Counted from the stretch's first letter, positions 34,808 through 44,883 are shown. The stretch: DNA of 64,000 bases from Anderseniella sp. (GCA_028289645.1 JANQOK010000023.1:372001-436000), one strand, 5' to 3'. Program-made: numbers and translations. The notes: generated by a model not told the origin, from the letters alone.

Positions 34808-37800
34808 TCAGATGCGAGAATCAGGCGCCTTTGCCATCTGCGACAAAGTCTGTTTGAAGTTGCCTATCAGTTGCTCAACATACTGTTTGTCGAAGTATTC
34901 CTGCCGGTAGATGCACGATCCGACAATGCCAGCGGAGGTTTCCTTTATCATGACAGTCAGCCTGGTTCGGTTTATCGGCATTACCGGCTGACCCTCCCTA
35001 TGAACGTCACCTACAGACTTGAGGTCCAGGCCGGGAAGCTGCAGGGATCGGCGGTAGGGGTTCTGGTTGACAAACATGACCTGCAGCAGGTGACCAAAGT
35101 CGGCGCCGCAATCGTCTTCCATTTGCACAGCCAATCGTTCGAACGGGAATTCCTGATGTGCGTATGCCTCCAGCACCGAGTCGCGAATGGCCTCGAGGAC
35201 ATCGCGGTAAACCAACTCATCGTTCAGCGAAGATCGAATCAGGACGGTGTTTTCTACCGGGCCCATAACCGTTTCCATTGCAGGATTCCGACGATTTGCC
35301 ATCGCTGTTGCGACGCAAAAGTCGTCCTGACCGGAGATGCGCCGAAGGAGAATCTTGAAAGCGGCAAGCATTGTCATGAATGTTGTGCAACCACATTGGC
35401 TGCTCACGTGTTGGATCTCTTCAAACCGCGGGCCCGTGAACTCAATGGGAATGTGTGCAATTCCAGCAGCCCGGGAGCTTGGCGAAGTGGATGCGGCGTC
35501 AGAGAAAACGGGCTGAGCGGTCAGCAGCTTTTCCTTCCAAAACTGGTATTGTGCCCGGCCGGCAGGAGTATCGCACCAACCTCTTTGCCATGCGGCAAAG
35601 TCTGAAAACTGTAGGGCCGGCATGGCGCAAGCAGGTGTTTCAAGTTGCAGACCGTCCGCGTAAGCCTGTGAGATCTCTTCGAACAAAATGCCGAGCGACC
35701 AGCCATCGGTGATGACATGATCAATCGAGAAGTACAGATTGTGGATGTTGTCACACAGTTTGACCAAGTTCATCCGGAACATGGGCCATGTTCCAGGTTC
35801 GAAAGATCTTTTGTTCTCGGTCGACCAGACCAGCTGAGTGAGCTTTTCTGCTTGTGCCGCCTGAAACAAGGAAAAGTCCTTCGTCTCGATCGTCACTTCG
35901 CACTGGGCGGGATCCACGACCTCAAGTGCCCAGCCATCGCCCGTATGCACAAATCTGCTCCGCAAGGCTTCGTGCCTTGCGACAACCGAATGTACGGAGC
36001 GCCGGAGAAGCTCCTGGTCCAATAACCCTTCAAGCCTGAAAGCGAACGGTAAACTGAACTGCGGGAGTCCAGGCAACGAGCTTTCAATGTCCAGCACCTT
36101 CTGCTGCGTTATCGACGCGAACCGCACAGCCTGAGCGTCCAGGCGCTCAATTGCAACGGCGCTTTCGTTCGAATTCCCGCCGGTGCCGGCCTCCAGCAGT
36201 TCGGACAATCCGGCAACGGTGGGGTGATCAAACAACGACCTCAGGGGAAGCGAGATGCCGAATTCCCTTCGAATGTCGGCCAGTATCTGTCCAGCGAGAA
36301 GAGAATGCCCGCCGAGATCAAAATAGTTGTCAAAAACACCAAACTCTTCAATCCGGAGAAATTTAGCCCAGATATTTTTCAGGCGGCTTTCGGTAAATGT
36401 TCGGGGTGGTGTCGTGTCCGCATCGGAAAAGCCGATCTCATACCGGCTTTCCTGCAGTGCTTGCCGGTCAATCTTGCCATGCCTTGTCAGAGGAAACCTG
36501 TCGATGACAACGAACCCGGACGGAACCATATATTCAGGCAGGGCCGATTTGAGATGATGCCGTATTCCAGCGATCTGAATGTCATGACCTGACTCCGTTT
36601 CGACAAAACCCACCAACCGTTTTCCAGCCCCGGAAACCTCGCGGGAAACGACGATCGCCCGCCGAACACTCGCATGGGTTTCCATGAGATGCTCGATTTC
36701 CTGCGGTTCTATCCGGAAACCGCGGATTTTCAACTGGTTGTCGCACCGCCCCAGATATTCCAGTGTCCCGTCAGAGCGCCAGCAGGCAAGATCTCCGGTC
36801 TTGTACAACCGAGCACCTCGAACCTCTGAGAACGGATTGGCGATAAAACTTCGTCTGGTTTGTTCTTCGTCGTTCAGATAACCACGCCCGACGCCCGCGC
36901 CCCCGACGAAAAGCTCTCCTGCGACTCCGACCGGAAGCGGTTTCAGGTGCGCATCGAGAACATGCAGTTCGGTATTGGAGATCGGCCGGCCGATCGGCAC
37001 TTTCGAGCTGTGCTCGGGTGGAGGTGTCCGCATTATATGAATTGCAACGTCATCGGCGCATTCGGCCGGACCGTACGCGTTGACCAGCGGTAAATCAGTG
37101 AAACACTTGAACCACTCGCGGCACAACTCGAGTGGCAACTCTTCGCCTGTGCAAAGCATCGACCGAAGTCGATCGAGCTTGTTTCCGATCTCGCCGCGTA
37201 GGTCGGCGTCGATTATCGAACGCAGCACTGCCGGAACGACCTGCAGTACCGTTACCCCCGTTCTGTCGACTGCATCTGCCAGCAAATTGGGGTCGCGCAC
37301 AGTTTCTTCTGAGAATATCTGTACCCGGGCGCCCACAAGCGAAGCGGTCAGAAACTGCCAGACCGAGATGTCAAATGTCTGAGGTGCGGTTTGTGCAATC
37401 ACATCCGCTGCTGTCAACTCCAGGTCAGAAACCTTGCTGCAAAGATGATTGATGAAACCCAGATGCTCGATCATCGCTCCTTTCGGCAAACCCGAGGTTC
37501 CTGAGGTGTAGATGACGTAAGCGAGGTCGTCAGGGTTCGTTTGCGTGGTCGAGAGGGTGACCGCCGGTTTTCCACCCGCAATTGCCTCATAGTTCAATAC
37601 TTGCGGCGGTTTGCCTTCTCTGCCGTGGTCGGCCAATTGCATCGCAAGTGTATGACAGTGGTGATTGGTCAAGATGGCCTGCGCCCCGCTTTGCCGGGCG
37701 ATGTTCCGCAGCCGTTCAAGTGGATGAGCGGGATCTGCAGGCAGGAATGCTGCGCCTGCCAAAAGAACTGCAACTGTTGCAGTCAGAAAACCGCAGTTGC

Positions 37801-40800
37801 GGTCTGCCAACAAGATCACTACGGAATCGCGGCCGATACCCAGTTCTTTGAGCTGACCCGCACATGTGCGGGCTCCGTCAAAAAGTTCCTTGTAGGTCAG
37901 GGAGCTCTTGTTGTCTGAAACGGCTGTTCTGTCCGGATAGTTGTCCGCCTGATGAGCAACAAAATCTCCAAAGTGCAGCCCTTCCACCGCTATGTTCTTG
38001 CTTGCTGTGTTGGCGGACAACAATTTTCGTTGTTCGCCTTCACTCAGAAGGTCCAGTTTGGCAATCGGCTGCGCCGGGTTGTCGACAATCGATTTCAGAA
38101 GCCGGATGAGTTGCCGTGTGAACCGCGCGAGGGTTTTCTTGTCAAACAGATCAGTGCTGTACTCAAACCATCCGTGGAGGTTTTCTGCCCCATCAATCAA
38201 CTCAAGGGTCAGATCGGATCTGGACATTTTTGGGTCAATATCCAGGAACGCGGTCTCCAGGCCATCCAGGCTCGGTGCTTTTGGCAATGTACTTTGAAGC
38301 ACAAACACTGTCTGTACCGGGCCGGAGCGACTGCTTCTGCGTGATGCCTGTATGTCCTGCAGCACTATCTCAATCGGCAGGTTCTGATGTTCATAGGCCT
38401 CCAATGAGGTCTTTCTGACTTGCTGCAGGAGTTCAAGGAATGTCTTGCTGCCACCGAAGTCAGTGCGAATGACAACCGTGTTCACGAACATGCCCATTAC
38501 GTTTTCGGTTTCGACCAGATTGCGGTTGGCGATGAATGTGCCCACCGCCACGTCGTCGCTTCCGGTCAACCGATGCAGCAGGCACTGGAACGACGCCATC
38601 AACGTCATGAACAGCGTGGCATTCAGGGTCCCGCTCAATGAGCGGAGTTTGCGGGTCAGAACCTTTGAAAACCTGACTGGGTAGCGCGCGCCGCGACCGG
38701 ACCAGATCGGCGGTCGAGGCCGGTCAGTGGGTAGGTTTAACGCCGACAGATCCTTCAGCTGTCTTTGCCAGTAGGCTCGTTGCTGTTTTGCTTCCTGGGT
38801 CAGCAGCCAGTCGCGCTGCCAGGCGGTATAACTTCGATACGAAAAAGGCAACTCAGGTAAGTCTGGCAGAGTACCTTCAATGGTCGCTGAGTAGAGCTCC
38901 TGCAGTTCGCGCCAGAAAATTTCCTGTGACCATCCGTCAGTTAGCAAGTGATGCAATACCACTGCCAGCGCGTATTGATCAGCACCGAACTGAAAAAGTT
39001 CAATCTGGACCAGCGGGCCGTTTTCCAGGTCGCAGCCCTTGTCCGCGTTTTCAATAATGATGTCGCCAAGGAATTCGGCCTTGTTGCCAACCTGAATGGG
39101 CTCCGGCCTTCTGATGACGGCCGTTTGGCCGTGATGGCGATCATGCACCCGCTGAACCGGCCTTCCGTTGTTCTCCGGGAAGGTCGTCCGCAGTGCCTCA
39201 TGCCGGGAGATGATCCCGGATATGCTCTTTGCCAACGCCGCGTAATCCAGCTTGCCGCGCATCATCAGAACTTCGAAGACCTGGTAGGCCCGGTTGGTCA
39301 GATCGAGCTTGCTCAGGATGTAAACGCGATGTTGCGCATAGGAAAGCTCCTGTGAAGGCCCGGCGGCGCGCAACGGTTTTCCGAGCGTGCCTGACGACTT
39401 GTCCGCATCTGACACAGCCTCGACATGCGCCGCCAAGCCCTGCACGGTTGGAGCATCAAAGAAAACCGACATTGGTATTTCGACATTCAGCCGATTGCGG
39501 ATTCGCGAAATCACCTGAGTGGCCGTAAGGGAGTCGCCTCCGACCAGAAAGAAGTCGTCCAGAATATCGACTTCCGGAAGCTCAAGAACCTGAATCCAGA
39601 TCTCGGCTAGAACTTTTTCAACCTTTGTGCCTGGTCGGTGTTGTGTCTTGCCGCGGCTGTCCAATGGTGTGTATCCGGCTTCCCGGAGCTGTTTTGCGAG
39701 ACCCGCCCGTTGTATCTTTCCAGTTGTAAGTTTCGGAATTTCCGGGACCACGTAAATTTTCCGCGGCAGTTTATGAGAAGACAGCCTTGTCGCGGCGAAG
39801 CGACGTATCCCTTGCACGGTCAACTCGGCATTGTTTGCAAGCACGATGGCGATACCAATATCTTCGCCAAGTTTTTGGTGCTCGACCGAAAACGCCGCAA
39901 CTTCCGTGATCAACGGGTGATCTATGAGAACTTCCTCAATCTCTCTTGGGGCAATGTTCTGACCACCCCGGTTGATGATCTCCTTGCTCCGCCCGGATAT
40001 GAACAGATACCCGTCGCTGTCCAGAAATCCGAGATCGCCGGTGCGCAGCCAGTCGTCAAAGAAGGCCTGGTGATTTGCTTCGCTGTTGGCAAGGTAACCA
40101 TACGTCACATTGGGTCCGCGCATGACAATCTCGCCGACTTGCCCGGTTGGGAGCATCTTGCCGTTTGCGTCCATGACAGCCACTTCGGGACCGGCCGCCA
40201 AGCCAACGGAGCCAATCTTTCGAGCCTTCGGAGGCAATGGATTTGATGCGATCTGAGATGCCGCCTCGGTCATGCCGTAGGCCTCGATTACGGGCACGCC
40301 GAATTGCGTTTCGAGGGCTTCAAAGGTGTTGCGTGTCATTGACGCGGACGCTGATCGCAACAAACGCAGGGAATTGCCGGCCGGCAGATTTTCCTGTTTT
40401 GAGGCTTCTCTCAGTATTGCCTGGTAAATCGCCGGTACCCCGGTGATCCATGTGGGCCTGAATTCCTCAATCCACGACATGGCTTTTGAAGCATCAAATC
40501 CGCTGGGGCAAATGATGCCCGAACAAGCCATCAAGCTGCTGAACAATCCCGAAATCAAACCATGTGCGTGGTAGAACGGTAACACATTCAAGAGCAGGTC
40601 ACTCTCTCGCAACTCAATTGAGCGGACGACATTTTGTGCTGAAACACAAATGTTTGAATGTGAAAGGGGGACAACTTTCGGCCTCGAAGTCGTGCCCGAA
40701 GTCGGCAGCAGGAAGGCCAAGTCGTCAGGTTTGCCATAACCGTCAACCACGGCCTTCCGACTGAACGAAGCTGACAAGGCGAATTTGCCTGCTGGCTCAT

Positions 40801-41251
40801 GGCGCCGTGGCAGCAGGTCAATGACAGGAATGGCCAATTCCTCGGCCACTTCGCGGCAGCTGGTATCAACCTCTTTCTCGATGACCAGAGCAGATATCTG
40901 GAGGTCGGTCAGATATCGCTTCCATTCGATTGCCGTGAAAATCGGATTGAGTGGAACGCAAATGCAGCCAGTTGATATGGCTGTCACCGCCGAAGCGAAT
41001 TCGGGCCCGTTGCTTGCGACCACGGCAACCCTGTCGCGCCGGCCAAAGCCAAACAATCGCAAGTCCCTGATCACCTGGTCGGCAAAGACAAGCAGTTCGC
41101 TGCAAGACAGCGCATCTCTGCCTGGCGACAAGATAGCCGGCAGGTCCGGGTGGTTGGCGGCATTGTTCGACAGCATGTCGAATATTGCTGCAGGAGTGTC
41201 GCCGGTAAGGGCGTTTTGCTCAGGATTATCGGAAAACACCTTCGCCGACAT
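34808..41251 (-). CDS. Non-ribosomal peptide synthetase: acyl ligase-PCP-C-A-PCP-C
   Basis: Multimodular synthetase of 2147 residues. Domains in order: acyl-adenylating ligase (about 1-530; LLPTSGTTSRPK at 181-192, YGMTEA at 325-330), carrier (545-615; attachment Ser574 in GGDS), condensation (635-1060; HHLLTDG at 767-773), adenylation (1090-1600; YTSGTSGLPKG at 1248-1258, NAYGPAE at 1391-1397), carrier (1615-1690; Ser1650 in GGHS) and a last condensation domain (1710-2140; DHVITDG at 1844-1850). There is no epimerase, thioesterase or reductase. Hand alignment to the GrsA code gives Asp, Ile, Trp, Gln, Leu, Thr, Ala, Asp, Asp, Lys; I cannot assign an amino acid. A fatty or aryl acid is probably loaded first, joined to one amino acid, and released by the terminal domain onto an amine or alcohol. 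No pantetheinyl transferase nearby. Confidence 0.92.
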   Translation of the reverse strand: MSAKVFSDNPEQNALTGDTPAAIFDMLSNNAANHPDLPAILSPGRDALSCSELLVFADQVIRDLRLFGFGRRDRVAVVASNGPEFASAVTAISTGCICVPLNPIFTAIEWKRYLTDLQISALVIEKEVDTSCREVAEELAIPVIDLLPRRHEPAGKFALSASFSRKAVVDGYGKPDDLAFLLPTSGTTSRPKVVPLSHSNICVSAQNVVRSIELRESDLLLNVLPFYHAHGLISGLFSSLMACSGIICPSGFDASKAMSWIEEFRPTWITGVPAIYQAILREASKQENLPAGNSLRLLRSASASMTRNTFEALETQFGVPVIEAYGMTEAASQIASNPLPPKARKIGSVGLAAGPEVAVMDANGKMLPTGQVGEIVMRGPNVTYGYLANSEANHQAFFDDWLRTGDLGFLDSDGYLFISGRSKEIINRGGQNIAPREIEEVLIDHPLITEVAAFSVEHQKLGEDIGIAIVLANNAELTVQGIRRFAATRLSSHKLPRKIYVVPEIPKLTTGKIQRAGLAKQLREAGYTPLDSRGKTQHRPGTKVEKVLAEIWIQVLELPEVDILDDFFLVGGDSLTATQVISRIRNRLNVEIPMSVFFDAPTVQGLAAHVEAVSDADKSSGTLGKPLRAAGPSQELSYAQHRVYILSKLDLTNRAYQVFEVLMMRGKLDYAALAKSISGIISRHEALRTTFPENNGRPVQRVHDRHHGQTAVIRRPEPIQVGNKAEFLGDIIIENADKGCDLENGPLVQIELFQFGADQYALAVVLHHLLTDGWSQEIFWRELQELYSATIEGTLPDLPELPFSYRSYTAWQRDWLLTQEAKQQRAYWQRQLKDLSALNLPTDRPRPPIWSGRGARYPVRFSKVLTRKLRSLSGTLNATLFMTLMASFQCLLHRLTGSDDVAVGTFIANRNLVETENVMGMFVNTVVIRTDFGGSKTFLELLQQVRKTSLEAYEHQNLPIEIVLQDIQASRRSSRSGPVQTVFVLQSTLPKAPSLDGLETAFLDIDPKMSRSDLTLELIDGAENLHGWFEYSTDLFDKKTLARFTRQLIRLLKSIVDNPAQPIAKLDLLSEGEQRKLLSANTASKNIAVEGLHFGDFVAHQADNYPDRTAVSDNKSSLTYKELFDGARTCAGQLKELGIGRDSVVILLADRNCGFLTATVAVLLAGAAFLPADPAHPLERLRNIARQSGAQAILTNHHCHTLAMQLADHGREGKPPQVLNYEAIAGGKPAVTLSTTQTNPDDLAYVIYTSGTSGLPKGAMIEHLGFINHLCSKVSDLELTAADVIAQTAPQTFDISVWQFLTASLVGARVQIFSEETVRDPNLLADAVDRTGVTVLQVVPAVLRSIIDADLRGEIGNKLDRLRSMLCTGEELPLELCREWFKCFTDLPLVNAYGPAECADDVAIHIMRTPPPEHSSKVPIGRPISNTELHVLDAHLKPLPVGVAGELFVGGAGVGRGYLNDEEQTRRSFIANPFSEVRGARLYKTGDLACWRSDGTLEYLGRCDNQLKIRGFRIEPQEIEHLMETHASVRRAIVVSREVSGAGKRLVGFVETESGHDIQIAGIRHHLKSALPEYMVPSGFVVIDRFPLTRHGKIDRQALQESRYEIGFSDADTTPPRTFTESRLKNIWAKFLRIEEFGVFDNYFDLGGHSLLAGQILADIRREFGISLPLRSLFDHPTVAGLSELLEAGTGGNSNESAVAIERLDAQAVRFASITQQKVLDIESSLPGLPQFSLPFAFRLEGLLDQELLRRSVHSVVARHEALRSRFVHTGDGWALEVVDPAQCEVTIETKDFSLFQAAQAEKLTQLVWSTENKRSFEPGTWPMFRMNLVKLCDNIHNLYFSIDHVITDGWSLGILFEEISQAYADGLQLETPACAMPALQFSDFAAWQRGWCDTPAGRAQYQFWKEKLLTAQPVFSDAASTSPSSRAAGIAHIPIEFTGPRFEEIQHVSSQCGCTTFMTMLAAFKILLRRISGQDDFCVATAMANRRNPAMETVMGPVENTVLIRSSLNDELVYRDVLEAIRDSVLEAYAHQEFPFERLAVQMEDDCGADFGHLLQVMFVNQNPYRRSLQLPGLDLKSVGDVHREGQPVMPINRTRLTVMIKETSAGIVGSCIYRQEYFDKQYVEQLIGNFKQTLSQMAKAPDSRI

Positions 41252-41596
41252 TATTCATCCTCTGCAACGAACTCTAGCCGGTCAGATCTGCGAGACCTGT
41301 AAACAGCATATCAGTTCCCCGAAAACTCGATCGCCGTGGCGGTTAACGATGCAACAGTTCAGCAACCACCTCAAGGGTGTCGTGTGACCGAATCCATTGC
41401 AGTTGCTGAGACAAGCCCCGACCGTTCATCGCTGTTGATGCCTGATGCGACACATCACGGCAAATGCTGCAATGGGACCATGCTTATGTCTGGCGCATTG
41501 CCGGCTTCGGAAACTGCTGTACAAACAAATTCTCAACGGCAACTCAATCAGCTAATGTGATCGGTGAGCAGCAGTTTGTATTCGAGTTGGGCCACA
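41252..41596. other. Divergent promoter region between the synthetase and a methyltransferase
   Basis: These 345 bases separate oppositely oriented genes and should hold both promoters. A 74-codon plus-strand frame at 41336-41560 (GTG start) ends three bases before a possible GTG start of the methyltransferase, but lacks a ribosome binding site. It is described as a finding rather than called as a gene. No strong repeat or operator is evident. Confidence 0.4.
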
Positions 41597-42433
41597 ATGA
41601 CGCGCGATACCGCAACTGCCGTACAAGGCTACCTGAACCAGATCAAAGTTCGTGGACAGGTAACGGCACCACCTATTCTGAATGCATTCGGCGCAGTCCC
41701 CAGGGAGAAATTTCTGGGCAATGGCCCCTGGAGGGTCCGCAGCGAGGTCGTCAATACGTACGGCACGACGGAGAGTGATGATCCGATACACATCTATCAG
41801 GATGTGCTGGTTGCCCTGGATGAGCAGCGGAAGCTGGACAATGGATTGCCCAGCTTGTGGGCCCACTTGTTTGACACTCTCTGCTTAAGGTCCGGCGACA
41901 CAGTCTTACAGGTCGGTTGCGGGACTGGGTATTATACGGCAGTCCTTGCTGAGATAGTTGGAGAATCTGGACGAATAGTCGCTGTGGATTCGGATGCGGA
42001 CTTCGCGTCAAAGGCAGCCGAACTGCTTGCGGACCGGCCCAACGTTGAAGTTATTCATGGCAATGCATGCCAACAGAGTTTTGGTGCCGTGGACGCAATC
42101 ATTGTCCATGCAGGTTCCAGTCACCCACACAGGGTGTGGCTGGATGCGCTGAAACCAGGTGGCCGTTTGCAGTTGACGTTGACTGCTGCTGGCAGACAAG
42201 GTGTCGTGTTTCAGATCAAGCGCCGGCGAGAAGGCTTCGAGGCGAAAGCCTTGAGGCGGATCGAAATTTTCAGCTGCGACGAAGGTGAAGCGGCAACGGA
42301 CTTTCACCAACGGCTTGCATTCTGGAATCCCGTCACTTCCGGCGTGAACTCATTGCGGTTGGACGCGCACGAAAAGGTTGATACGTGCTGGCTCCATGCT
42401 GACGGGTTCTGTTTTTCACAGCTGAAATTGTGA
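41597..42433 (+). CDS. Protein-L-isoaspartate O-methyltransferase family protein
   Basis: SAM-dependent methyltransferase of 278 residues with the PCMT-type layout: IKVRGQVTAPPILNAFGAVPREKFLG near the N-terminus, then the SAM loop VLQVGCGTGYYTAVLAEIVG (about 104-123) and VDAIIVHAGSSH. True PCMT has a conserved Ser-Pro loop before the SAM motif that I do not see clearly, and this protein carries an extra C-terminal 60 residues. It may therefore modify a small molecule or peptide instead of repairing isoaspartate. Divergent from the peptide synthetase in the lower-G+C region, so a tailoring role is plausible. The ATG at 41597 is chosen; a GTG at 41564 is possible. Confidence 0.75.
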   Translation: MTRDTATAVQGYLNQIKVRGQVTAPPILNAFGAVPREKFLGNGPWRVRSEVVNTYGTTESDDPIHIYQDVLVALDEQRKLDNGLPSLWAHLFDTLCLRSGDTVLQVGCGTGYYTAVLAEIVGESGRIVAVDSDADFASKAAELLADRPNVEVIHGNACQQSFGAVDAIIVHAGSSHPHRVWLDALKPGGRLQLTLTAAGRQGVVFQIKRRREGFEAKALRRIEIFSCDEGEAATDFHQRLAFWNPVTSGVNSLRLDAHEKVDTCWLHADGFCFSQLKL

Positions 42434-42482
42434 AACCTGTCCGAGCTGCCAGGGAAGTGCCCGTCCGGATCAACTGCCGGCG

Positions 42483-44120
42483 TCAGTGATTGTCAGCTTC
42501 TGCAAACCTGCCGCCTGTGAGCAGGTGTTCGGCCAGTGTCTCATCACGTCCGTAAACGTCACGCCGGAAGTGGGTGGTTCCGTCCTTGTTCACCCAGGCG
42601 GTGATATAGGTGACGTACACCGGCACCTTCTGTTTCAGCTTGACGATGCGGCGCTTTCCGGATGCGATCTGGTTGTTGATCTTGTTCAGGGTCCAGTTCT
42701 GCCGTCCGAGTATCACTTCTGCGAGCTTGGTCGGGTTTTGGACACGCATGCAGCCATGTGAGAACACGCGCAGATCCTTGTTGAACAGGCTCTTCGACGG
42801 GGTGTCGTGGATATAGACGTTGTACTTGTTGGGGAACATGAACTTGATCCGGCCCAGCGCGTTCTTGTCTCCCGTGTCCTGGCGCAGCCGGAACGGCATC
42901 CGCCGCATGCCGGCCCAGTTGACCGAGTAGGGGTTGACGATCTTGCCGGATTTGTTGAGCACCCGAATGCCCTGGCGCTGCAAGTAGCCCGGGTCCCGCT
43001 TCAGCTTTGGCAGGTACTCCCTGTTGGCGATGGAAGACGGCACGTTCCAATAGGGATTGATAACCAGGTAGGTCATCTCCTCGGTGAATACGGGCGTCTT
43101 GTGATAGGTCTTGCCGACAACGATACGCGCAGTATGAACCGTCTTGCCGTTGTCGACCACTTTCAATTCCTGGTCTGCCAGATTGGCAAACACGTAGAAG
43201 CCGCCGGGCTCGCGATCAAGCCAGCGCCTGCGTTCCAGGTTGACCTCCAACTGCTTGATGCGCCGCGTGATCGGCACGTTCATCTGTTTCAGTGTTGTCG
43301 GGCCGATAACGCCGTCATCGGTCAGGCCATGCCGGCGCTGGAACTTCTTGACCGCGGCGACGGTCACTTCATCATAGGCATCGTCGACGGGCCGGGTAGC
43401 CGGGTCCATGTCGCCAGTTGTGGTGAGAAACTCCCGCAGCACCGGCAGGCGTACATCCGGTTTGCCGGGTTTCATGGCCTTGCCGGGCGGGATTGTGGCC
43501 CAGCCGCCGGCCGCCGCGATTGCCCGGTATTCCTTGAGTTTTGCCACCAGCCGGTGATAGCGCTTGTCCTGGGGCATCAGGGTCTGGACGTAAGGCAGGA
43601 GATCGTCCGCCTGTTCGGCACCGTCAAGCAGGTAAGCCGCACCCAGTTCGCGGACCTCTATGTTGTTGTCGCGATTGACTTCCTTGGGCGCAACGCGACC
43701 GCGCGTCAGGTCGCGGGCCATGTCTATGAAAGCGCTGGTCAGCAGCATTTCCAGCTCGGCCAGTGCGCGTGGGTGGGGGTCGCCGACCAGGGCACGGATG
43801 TCGGCCAAACGGTATTTGAACTCGCGCAGACCGTGGTTCTCGATGTTGCCGAGAAACTGCAGCAGCATGCGGCCCTTGGTTTTCATGCCGTTGTCGCGCA
43901 CCCAGATGGGCTTGAACGAGCGATCGGAATAGTAGGTGAACACCTGGATCAGCCGGTCGTCGTCGTCCAGCGAGCCGATATTGCTCTCACCGTTCAGGAT
44001 GATGGATTCTATCGTCTTGCCAACAACCTCGTTGCCAGCGGCGTGAACGGGCAGCTTTGCCAGCGCGATGCTTACTGACAGCGTTAGAGCGAAAAGCAGG
44101 AAGCTGACGTACGACCGCAT
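42483..44120 (-). CDS. L,D-transpeptidase (YkuD) with peptidoglycan-binding domain
   Basis: Exported murein cross-linking enzyme of about 545 residues. The N-terminus (MRSYVSFLLFALTLSVSIALA) is a signal peptide with cleavage near VHA-AG. A peptidoglycan-binding helical domain follows (VKKFQRRHGLTDDGVIGPTTLKQMN). The YkuD catalytic block SHGCMRVQNPTKLAEVIL, near residue 455, holds the nucleophilic cysteine with its preceding His-Gly. The ATG at 44120 has GGAG upstream and starts directly at the signal peptide; an ATG at 44135 adds five residues. This is the long family type found across alphaproteobacteria (YcbB/LdtD-like). Confidence 0.9.
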   Translation of the reverse strand: MRSYVSFLLFALTLSVSIALAKLPVHAAGNEVVGKTIESIILNGESNIGSLDDDDRLIQVFTYYSDRSFKPIWVRDNGMKTKGRMLLQFLGNIENHGLREFKYRLADIRALVGDPHPRALAELEMLLTSAFIDMARDLTRGRVAPKEVNRDNNIEVRELGAAYLLDGAEQADDLLPYVQTLMPQDKRYHRLVAKLKEYRAIAAAGGWATIPPGKAMKPGKPDVRLPVLREFLTTTGDMDPATRPVDDAYDEVTVAAVKKFQRRHGLTDDGVIGPTTLKQMNVPITRRIKQLEVNLERRRWLDREPGGFYVFANLADQELKVVDNGKTVHTARIVVGKTYHKTPVFTEEMTYLVINPYWNVPSSIANREYLPKLKRDPGYLQRQGIRVLNKSGKIVNPYSVNWAGMRRMPFRLRQDTGDKNALGRIKFMFPNKYNVYIHDTPSKSLFNKDLRVFSHGCMRVQNPTKLAEVILGRQNWTLNKINNQIASGKRRIVKLKQKVPVYVTYITAWVNKDGTTHFRRDVYGRDETLAEHLLTGGRFAEADNH

Positions 44121-44363
44121 ATCGGAGATCTCCATTCTTGCCCTAGAGTCTGCTCAGTATAACGCCGCAAAACCAAATTTGAACGGTGAAAAATTCAATT
44201 CGGTTCACGCATATTTTTGTGATCTGCGACCGGAGATCTGAACTGCTTTCCCCACAGTAAACAGCGGCACGATCAGCCACCACAACATTGCATGCGGTTG
44301 GTCGTGCCCACAGGCCGAATAGTCGGTCCGGGTCAAACTTGTTGAAATTTGGGAGAACAAATC

Positions 44364-44849
44364 ATGCGCAAAACAACTCTTGGCATCGCCGTGGCGCTGG
44401 GCCTGATGAGCGGGTCGGCTCAGGCGGCAAACATTGTAGAAGTCGCTCAGGGGGCCGGCACCTTCAATACGCTGATTGCCGCGGCAAAGGCTGCCGGCCT
44501 TGATGGCGCGCTGGCAACCGGCGACAACCTGACGGTTTTTGCGCCGACCGACGAAGCGTTCGCAGCGCTGCCGGAAGGAACGGTGGAGAACCTGCTGAAG
44601 CCGGAAAACAAGGCGCAGCTGGCAGCGGTCCTGTCCTACCACGTCCTGCCGCGCAAGCTGATGTCTAACCAGTTGCCGGGCCGCACCATTCACGTGCGCA
44701 CGATCAAGTCGTCCGGTGACCGCACGCTGGCGGTCAGCAAGTCCAGCTCCGGCGTCACGGTGGACCAGGCCAATGTCGTCACTGCCGATATTGCGGCATC
44801 AAACGGTGTGGTGCACGTGATTGACAAGGTGATGCTGCCCGACAGCTAA
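44364..44849 (+). CDS. Secreted fasciclin (FAS1) domain protein
   Basis: Exported protein of 161 residues: signal peptide to about residue 22 (SGSAQAAN), then one FAS1 domain. Typical blocks are LTVFAPTDEAFAALP, the YHVLP strand and NGVVHVIDKVMLP. FAS1 domains mediate adhesion or matrix contacts, and bacterial single-domain members are periplasmic or secreted. The ATG at 44364 has GGGAG eight bases upstream. Monocistronic, with a bidirectional hairpin terminator 45 bases after the stop. Confidence 0.9.
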   Translation: MRKTTLGIAVALGLMSGSAQAANIVEVAQGAGTFNTLIAAAKAAGLDGALATGDNLTVFAPTDEAFAALPEGTVENLLKPENKAQLAAVLSYHVLPRKLMSNQLPGRTIHVRTIKSSGDRTLAVSKSSSGVTVDQANVVTADIAASNGVVHVIDKVMLPDS

Positions 44850-44883
44850 GCGGTTGGCGCTCAGGCGCCGATCAGGCTTTTGC

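Noticed and set aside
42807-44078. 423-codon plus-strand frame
   Set aside because: Antisense to the L,D-transpeptidase, whose catalytic motif is clear.
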